From contig NZ_CP076607.1 of assembly GCF_018966525.1 (NCBI RefSeq), positions 4,030,001-4,094,000 of the forward strand: a DNA stretch of 64,000 nt. Reading direction: 5' to 3'. Below are positions 60,405-64,000 of this stretch, in pieces. The position numbers were made by a program, and so were the translations under genes. Under the pieces are notes generated by a model. The model did no database searches. It saw nothing but the letters and a program-made list of their open reading frames with translations, and was not told where the DNA came from. The stretch is from Paenibacillus sophorae. Lineage in GTDB: Bacteria > Bacillota > Bacilli > Paenibacillales > Paenibacillaceae. Every line of letters begins with the position of its first letter. The first letter of the stretch is position 1.

Positions 60405-61235
60405 GTGACTCAAGACAAGCATCTGGAACTGGGACTTTTTTTAAGAAAAAAACGCGCCTCGCTCACACCGGAGGAGGTTGGTCTGCCTTCAGGAAGCAGG
60501 CGGCGGGTAGAGGGATTGCGCCGTGAGGAAGTTGCGGAATTGGCCGGTTTAAGCAGCGATTGGTATGTTCGTTTGGAGCAAGGCAGGCCCGTGCGCCCTT
60601 CCGCCGAGGTGGTGCTTGCATTAAGCAATGCGCTTCAGCTCAATCGAAAGGAACGGGAGTATTTATATACACTGGCGGCACAGCGGCTGCCTGAAGAAAC
60701 GCCCGACTCATTTAAGGTCAGCCCCGGATTACAGCAGTTTTTGGATTTGCAGAACCCTTATCCCGCTTATATTTCCGACCACGAGTGGAATATTATTGCC
60801 TGGAATCGGGCAGCTCAGTCAGTATTCGGAGATTACTCCGGTATGTCCAATCTGCAGCGAAATTCGATCTGGCGTGCGTTCATGGACCCGTATATGCAAA
60901 AACTGCTGGACAACTGGGAAGGACATTCCAAACTGCGCGTGAGTCAATTGAGAATGGCCCATAGCCAGCTGCCTGAGAATCCGGAACGGACGGAATTAAT
61001 TAATCAACTGCGCAGGCACAGCGAAAAATTTGCGGATTGGTGGAATGAACAAACGATTGCGGGAACGCCAGAGGGCAAAAAGCTGATCCACCATCCCGAC
61101 GTCGGCGATATTCGCCTCAATTATCTTTCCTTTCAATCCGAGGAATTGCCGAATGCGACAATTACCATTCACCTGGCAAGCGATACGGAATCAAAACTGA
61201 GGTTGGAGCGGCTGCAGGAACAAAGGAAATCATGA
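60405..61235 (+). CDS. XRE-family regulator with MmyB-like ligand domain
   Basis: N-terminal helix-turn-helix (VGLPSGSRRRVEGLRREEVAELAGLSSDWYVRLEQGR) followed by an MmyB-type ligand-binding domain (about 105-270) with QFLDLQNPYPAYISDHEWNIIAWN and DVGDIRLNYLSF. I use GTG 60405, which gives 276 residues and puts the start at the usual distance before LGLFLRKKR; the frame continues upstream without a clear ribosome-binding site, so the start is uncertain. Probably controls the divergent MFS pump. Confidence 0.85.
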   Translation: MTQDKHLELGLFLRKKRASLTPEEVGLPSGSRRRVEGLRREEVAELAGLSSDWYVRLEQGRPVRPSAEVVLALSNALQLNRKEREYLYTLAAQRLPEETPDSFKVSPGLQQFLDLQNPYPAYISDHEWNIIAWNRAAQSVFGDYSGMSNLQRNSIWRAFMDPYMQKLLDNWEGHSKLRVSQLRMAHSQLPENPERTELINQLRRHSEKFADWWNEQTIAGTPEGKKLIHHPDVGDIRLNYLSFQSEELPNATITIHLASDTESKLRLERLQEQRKS

Positions 61236-61270
61236 CCGTCAAGCCCGGCTGCAAGCGATTACGGCATCGC

Positions 61271-61726
61271 TCACCCGAAATGCTCCGGACGGTGGGTCAG
61301 CATCAATTCCTCTTCGGTAATATACAGCGGAAAAGGCGGCAATTCCTTCAAATACCTCTCACTTGCCAGCAAATGATAGTGAACTTCGGGAAGCTCCGAT
61401 TCTTCAAGCAGAGGCAGCTTGCCCGTATCGCTGATATAGTTGTCGACCGCCGACTGCACCATATCAAGAAAATAGGGAATCTCTTTATCTACTTCTTCGA
61501 AGATCTCGAACGTTTCTCTCGACATATAGAACTTTTGCTCGGATCTTCCGCCCAAATAACGGGCCAGCCGGGACAGATCGATGCTTTTATCATCCTTCAT
61601 CAGGACGGTCCGGTTGATTTGGCCGGGCATATCCTTTTCGAATTGACGCACAGCCTGTTTGACCTCAGGCAAGGTTACGGTAACTTGGCGGGGGGCGGCT
61701 TCTTTCTTAAACTTTTTAAAAAGCAT
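61271..61726 (-). CDS. DUF3939-like protein
   Basis: Small cytoplasmic protein of 151 residues. I start at the ATG of MLFKKFKKEAAPRQ (61726), nine bases after AAAGGAG. The sequence resembles the DUF3939 group of Bacillales (QVTVTLPEVKQAVRQFEKDMP; LDLSRLARYLGGRSEQKFYMSRET-like segment); the match is by memory and moderate. No function is known. Between an XRE regulator and an ArsR regulator. Confidence 0.65.
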   Translation of the reverse strand: MLFKKFKKEAAPRQVTVTLPEVKQAVRQFEKDMPGQINRTVLMKDDKSIDLSRLARYLGGRSEQKFYMSRETFEIFEEVDKEIPYFLDMVQSAVDNYISDTGKLPLLEESELPEVHYHLLASERYLKELPPFPLYITEEELMLTHRPEHFG

Positions 61727-61846
61727 TTCGAAAGACTCCTTTCTAGCTTGCCATAGATAACGCTTACAATTCCATTTTATTCGATTCTGCAAATTTTAAT
61801 CAATTCAAAATTGAACCGTCACAGAATTGTAAGATTAATAAGAAAT

Positions 61847-62443
61847 TTATTTGACAGATTCCCAGTTTGTCCATATTTCCCGGGGATTCAGTTCATATTT
61901 GTCATTTTCCCTGTACATGAACTGATGCATGATGAACTCGCGGCGGATTGTTGCGCAATCGTCATGATACTGCTTGATGAAGATGTTGATTTCCTTCTCG
62001 CTGTATACAACGCCCGGCTTCAACTGTTCGACAATATGCTGCAGGGCAATCAGCTTCTTCTTGTACTGCGCCGGAATTTGCCGCAAACGGCCGTCCTTGG
62101 CGAAGAAATTGCGGAGCACCGACTCCTTTAGTTTCTCTTCCTTGCTCTCCTCTTCCATTTCATTCGCTCCCTTGTCAAAAATAAACTGCAGCGACGCCTC
62201 TCCGCCCTTCCGTATAAATTCCGGATTCAGCTTGAAATAGACGGTATTCTTCTCACGGCGTTCATTGATGAGCGCTGCCGAGCGCAGCTTGGACGCATGA
62301 TGCGTCACCGTCGGCTGCGACAGGTTCAGCTTCTGCGCCAGCGCCTGGCCGTGCATTTCCCCTTTCGACAGAAGCAGGAGCATGCGAAGGCGCGTGGGAT
62401 CGGCGAGTGCTTTATGGTATCCTACGATTTTATCAAGCTGCAT
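61847..62443 (-). CDS. ArsR-family regulator with DUF2087 domain
   Basis: The N-terminal winged helix is ArsR-like (ALADPTRLRMLLLLSKGEMHGQALAQKLNLSQPTVTHHASKLRSAALI). The C-terminal half matches DUF2087 (LRNFFAKDGRLRQIPAQYKKKLIALQHI, YSEKEINIFIKQYHDDCATIRREFIMHQFM). Cysteine metal-sensor motifs of classic ArsR are absent. Start is ATG 62443 (MQLDK), about nine bases after AAGAGGAG; a GTG three codons up is too close. The divergent neighbour is ypdA, and a shared control region is possible. Confidence 0.85.
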   Translation of the reverse strand: MQLDKIVGYHKALADPTRLRMLLLLSKGEMHGQALAQKLNLSQPTVTHHASKLRSAALINERREKNTVYFKLNPEFIRKGGEASLQFIFDKGANEMEEESKEEKLKESVLRNFFAKDGRLRQIPAQYKKKLIALQHIVEQLKPGVVYSEKEINIFIKQYHDDCATIRREFIMHQFMYRENDKYELNPREIWTNWESVK

Positions 62444-62636
62444 CAAAGACACACTCCTCTTAACGAAAACTCATTAGATATATATCTAATTATACAATGA
62501 ATGATACTGTTTATGCAAATGGAAATGCGTCAGTGTCCTGCCCTGGAAAAACAGTGCAATTTGCGGTAGGATTTAGTTTGCACGTTCTTAAACGGACGAA
62601 GATAATACGAGAACTTAACAGGAGGGAATCCGCTTT

Positions 62637-63641
62637 ATGCATGATGTCATTATCATTGGCGCAGGTCCCTGCGGCCTTTCCGCCGCCATTGAATGCCGCA
62701 GGCAGGGCCTATCCGCGATTATTGTGGAGAAGAACTTTATTGTCCACTCCATTTACCTGTATCCGACCCATATGCAATTTTTCAGCACTCCGGAGCTGCT
62801 GGAAATCGGCGATGTTCCCTTTACGACGCCGAACGAAAAGCCATACCGCCACGAGGCGCTCGTCTACTACCGTAAGGCTGCCGAGCTGCACGGTCTGGAA
62901 ATCGCCGCTTATGAAGAAGCTACAGCCATCAATCGGCTCGAAGACGGGACATTCAGCGTAAAAACAGTGAACCGGCGGGGCGAGCGCCAGACCCGGGAAG
63001 CAAGCTCCGTCGTCATCTCCACCGGCTACTTCGACCAGCCGAACTGGATCGGCATTCCCGGCGAGGATTTGCCCAAGGTGACCCACTACTTCAGGGAAGC
63101 GCACCCTTATACCGGTATGGAGGTTGCAATTATCGGAGGCAGTAATTCGGCCGTGGACGCGGCTCTTGAGCTGATTCGGGTCGGCGCTATGGTAGACATG
63201 ATCTACCGCGGTGACAGCATCTCCGGCAATATCAAGCCTTGGGTCCGCCCAATCTTTGAAAGCATGGTGCAAAAGGAAAAGCTCCGGCTTCATCTTTCGT
63301 CCAGAGTTACCGAAATTACGCCGGACACCGTTGTCGTATCTTCCGGCTCCCAGGGTGAATCTTACGCGTTGGACAATGATTTCGTTCTGGCGATGACCGG
63401 CTTCAGACCGGACCGCAGGCTAATGTCCTCCATCGGCGTCTTGATGGACGACGATATGGATAAGCCCGTATTTGATCCGGCGACGATGGAGACGAACATT
63501 CCGGGCGTATACGTGGCTGGAGTTATCGCCTCCGGCCGTAACGCCAACGAGATTTTCATCGAGACGGGACGCCGGCACGGAGCGCTGATCGCAGCGCATG
63601 CGGCGGCCAAGCGCCTGACTGAAGACAAGGAGCGGAATTGA
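62637..63641 (+). CDS. ypdA: Bacillithiol disulfide reductase YpdA (Bdr)
   Basis: FAD/NADPH oxidoreductase that reduces bacillithiol disulfide. N-terminal FAD motif IIIGAGPCGLSAAIECRR (Cys in the GPCG is typical of YpdA), NADPH fold VAIIGGSNSAVDAALELIR, and FVLAMTGFRPD near the C-terminus; 334 residues. AGGAGGG is about ten bases before the ATG. Followed within 2 bp by the DUF441 gene. Confidence 0.93.
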   Translation: MHDVIIIGAGPCGLSAAIECRRQGLSAIIVEKNFIVHSIYLYPTHMQFFSTPELLEIGDVPFTTPNEKPYRHEALVYYRKAAELHGLEIAAYEEATAINRLEDGTFSVKTVNRRGERQTREASSVVISTGYFDQPNWIGIPGEDLPKVTHYFREAHPYTGMEVAIIGGSNSAVDAALELIRVGAMVDMIYRGDSISGNIKPWVRPIFESMVQKEKLRLHLSSRVTEITPDTVVVSSGSQGESYALDNDFVLAMTGFRPDRRLMSSIGVLMDDDMDKPVFDPATMETNIPGVYVAGVIASGRNANEIFIETGRRHGALIAAHAAAKRLTEDKERN

Positions 63642-63643
63642 AG

Positions 63644-64000
63644 ATGGACTACACTTCCCTGCTTCTACTGGGACTGGCCGGACTTGGCATTATCAGCAGC
63701 AATTCGACCGTGACCATCGCCATGGTGGCGCTGCTGCTGGTGCGTCTGCTCGGTCTCCATCAGGTCTACCCGTGGCTCGAAAAATATGGACTGACGGTTG
63801 GCATCATTATCCTCCTGGTCGGCGTTATGACACCGCTGGCAAGCGGGCGCATCTCGCTTCAAACCGTGGGGCAGGCATTTCTCCATTGGAAATCGCTGAC
63901 TGCCATCGGTATAGGCATTCTTGTCGCTTATCTTGGAGGCCGGGGAGCAGCCCTGATTGGCAGCCAGCCGACAATTGTCGCCGGACTCTTGATCGGAACC
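63644..64000 (+). CDS. DUF441 (UPF0756) membrane protein, partial
   Basis: Open to the window end, 119 codons visible. At least three hydrophobic helices: a first one just after MDYTSL (LLGLAGLGIISSNSTV), a second around LTVGIIILLVGVMTP, and a third around LTAIGIGILVAYL. The pattern PLASGRISL then FLHWKSLTAIGIG is that of the DUF441 family; function unknown. ATG 63644 is about eleven bases after AAGGAG, and a TTG at 63638 is an alternative. Co-transcribed with ypdA. Confidence 0.8.
   Translation, partial: MDYTSLLLLGLAGLGIISSNSTVTIAMVALLLVRLLGLHQVYPWLEKYGLTVGIIILLVGVMTPLASGRISLQTVGQAFLHWKSLTAIGIGILVAYLGGRGAALIGSQPTIVAGLLIGT

Noticed and set aside
1..64000. tRNA, rRNA, CRISPR array, transposase or prophage
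   Set aside because: I found no cloverleaf-like gene with anticodon context, no regularly spaced repeats and no phage or transposase gene beyond the amidoligase domain, whose phage link is by family only.

Overview
This window looks like a chromosomal segment of a spore-forming, low-to-mid G+C Firmicute, most likely Paenibacillus or a close relative. The evidence is family-level: endospore genes (cotE, spoVK, a CotF-like coat protein), a Gram-positive LexA with CGAAC-type operators, the glnR-glnA pair, a YpdA-type bacillithiol disulfide reductase, and the order cotE-mutS-mutL ... miaA-hfq ... spoVK-hflX-ynbB-glnR-glnA, which I recall as conserved in Bacillales. I saw no rRNA, tRNA, CRISPR array, transposase or prophage. 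Most genes lie on the minus strand.

Layout. 0.2-1.6 kb: dfrA and thyA (folate/dTMP). 1.8-6.7 kb: pdhA-pdhB-pdhC-lpdA, the pyruvate dehydrogenase complex, behind a strong sigma-A-type promoter and a duplicated 10-bp motif. 7-9.9 kb: an esterase, a low-molecular-weight tyrosine phosphatase, thiN and a secreted NlpC/P60 hydrolase. 9.9-15.1 kb: a degenerate orphan response regulator, a ThiF/MoeB-type E1-like enzyme, an ABC-F ATPase, and a soluble Hanks-type kinase fused to a second P-loop-like domain. 15.2-21.4 kb: a compact run encoding RNase Z, a NagD-like HAD phosphatase, an Fpg/Nei glycosylase, endonuclease IV, a cyclic-phosphate-processing receiver protein, a thioredoxin, a lone ABC ATPase and an RNA-methyltransferase-like protein; the last six are translationally coupled. 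21.5-27.3 kb: metH, a lipoprotein, a HAD hydrolase and small conserved proteins.

27.5-28.8 kb is an SOS locus: yneA and lexA are divergent, with four LexA-like boxes between them and one box inside each promoter spacer. 28.9-30.6 kb holds a leaderless L,D-transpeptidase, a coat protein and a DUF3231 protein. 31-37.4 kb holds glnA, glnR (with a GlnR box and a near-consensus promoter), ynbB, hflX, spoVK and a DUF218 protein. 37.4-48 kb holds a DUF402 protein, a class A PBP, hfq, miaA, a methyltransferase, mutL and mutS. 48.3-50.5 kb pairs a very G+C-rich phage-type amidoligase with cotE. 50.7-54.7 kb has an aromatic-acid-exporter-like membrane protein and an NMT1-type ABC importer. 55-64 kb has uncharacterised small genes, an RsgA-like GTPase, a HAD phosphatase, an MFS pump with a divergent XRE regulator, an ArsR-family regulator, ypdA and the start of a DUF441 membrane protein.

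The least explained signals are non-coding or very small: (1) a two-copy structured repeat, one copy in the hflX leader on the minus strand and one at 51.7 kb on the plus strand, nearly identical in the stem-forming parts and variable in the loops; (2) a 32-codon reading frame with a good ribosome-binding site, followed by a chain of hairpins that includes two related terminators (57.85-58.18 kb); (3) other small reading frames at 56.2 and 30.7 kb. Among proteins, the kinase/P-loop fusion, the receiver domain without its phosphoacceptor, and the repair/cyclic-phosphate operon deserve most attention.
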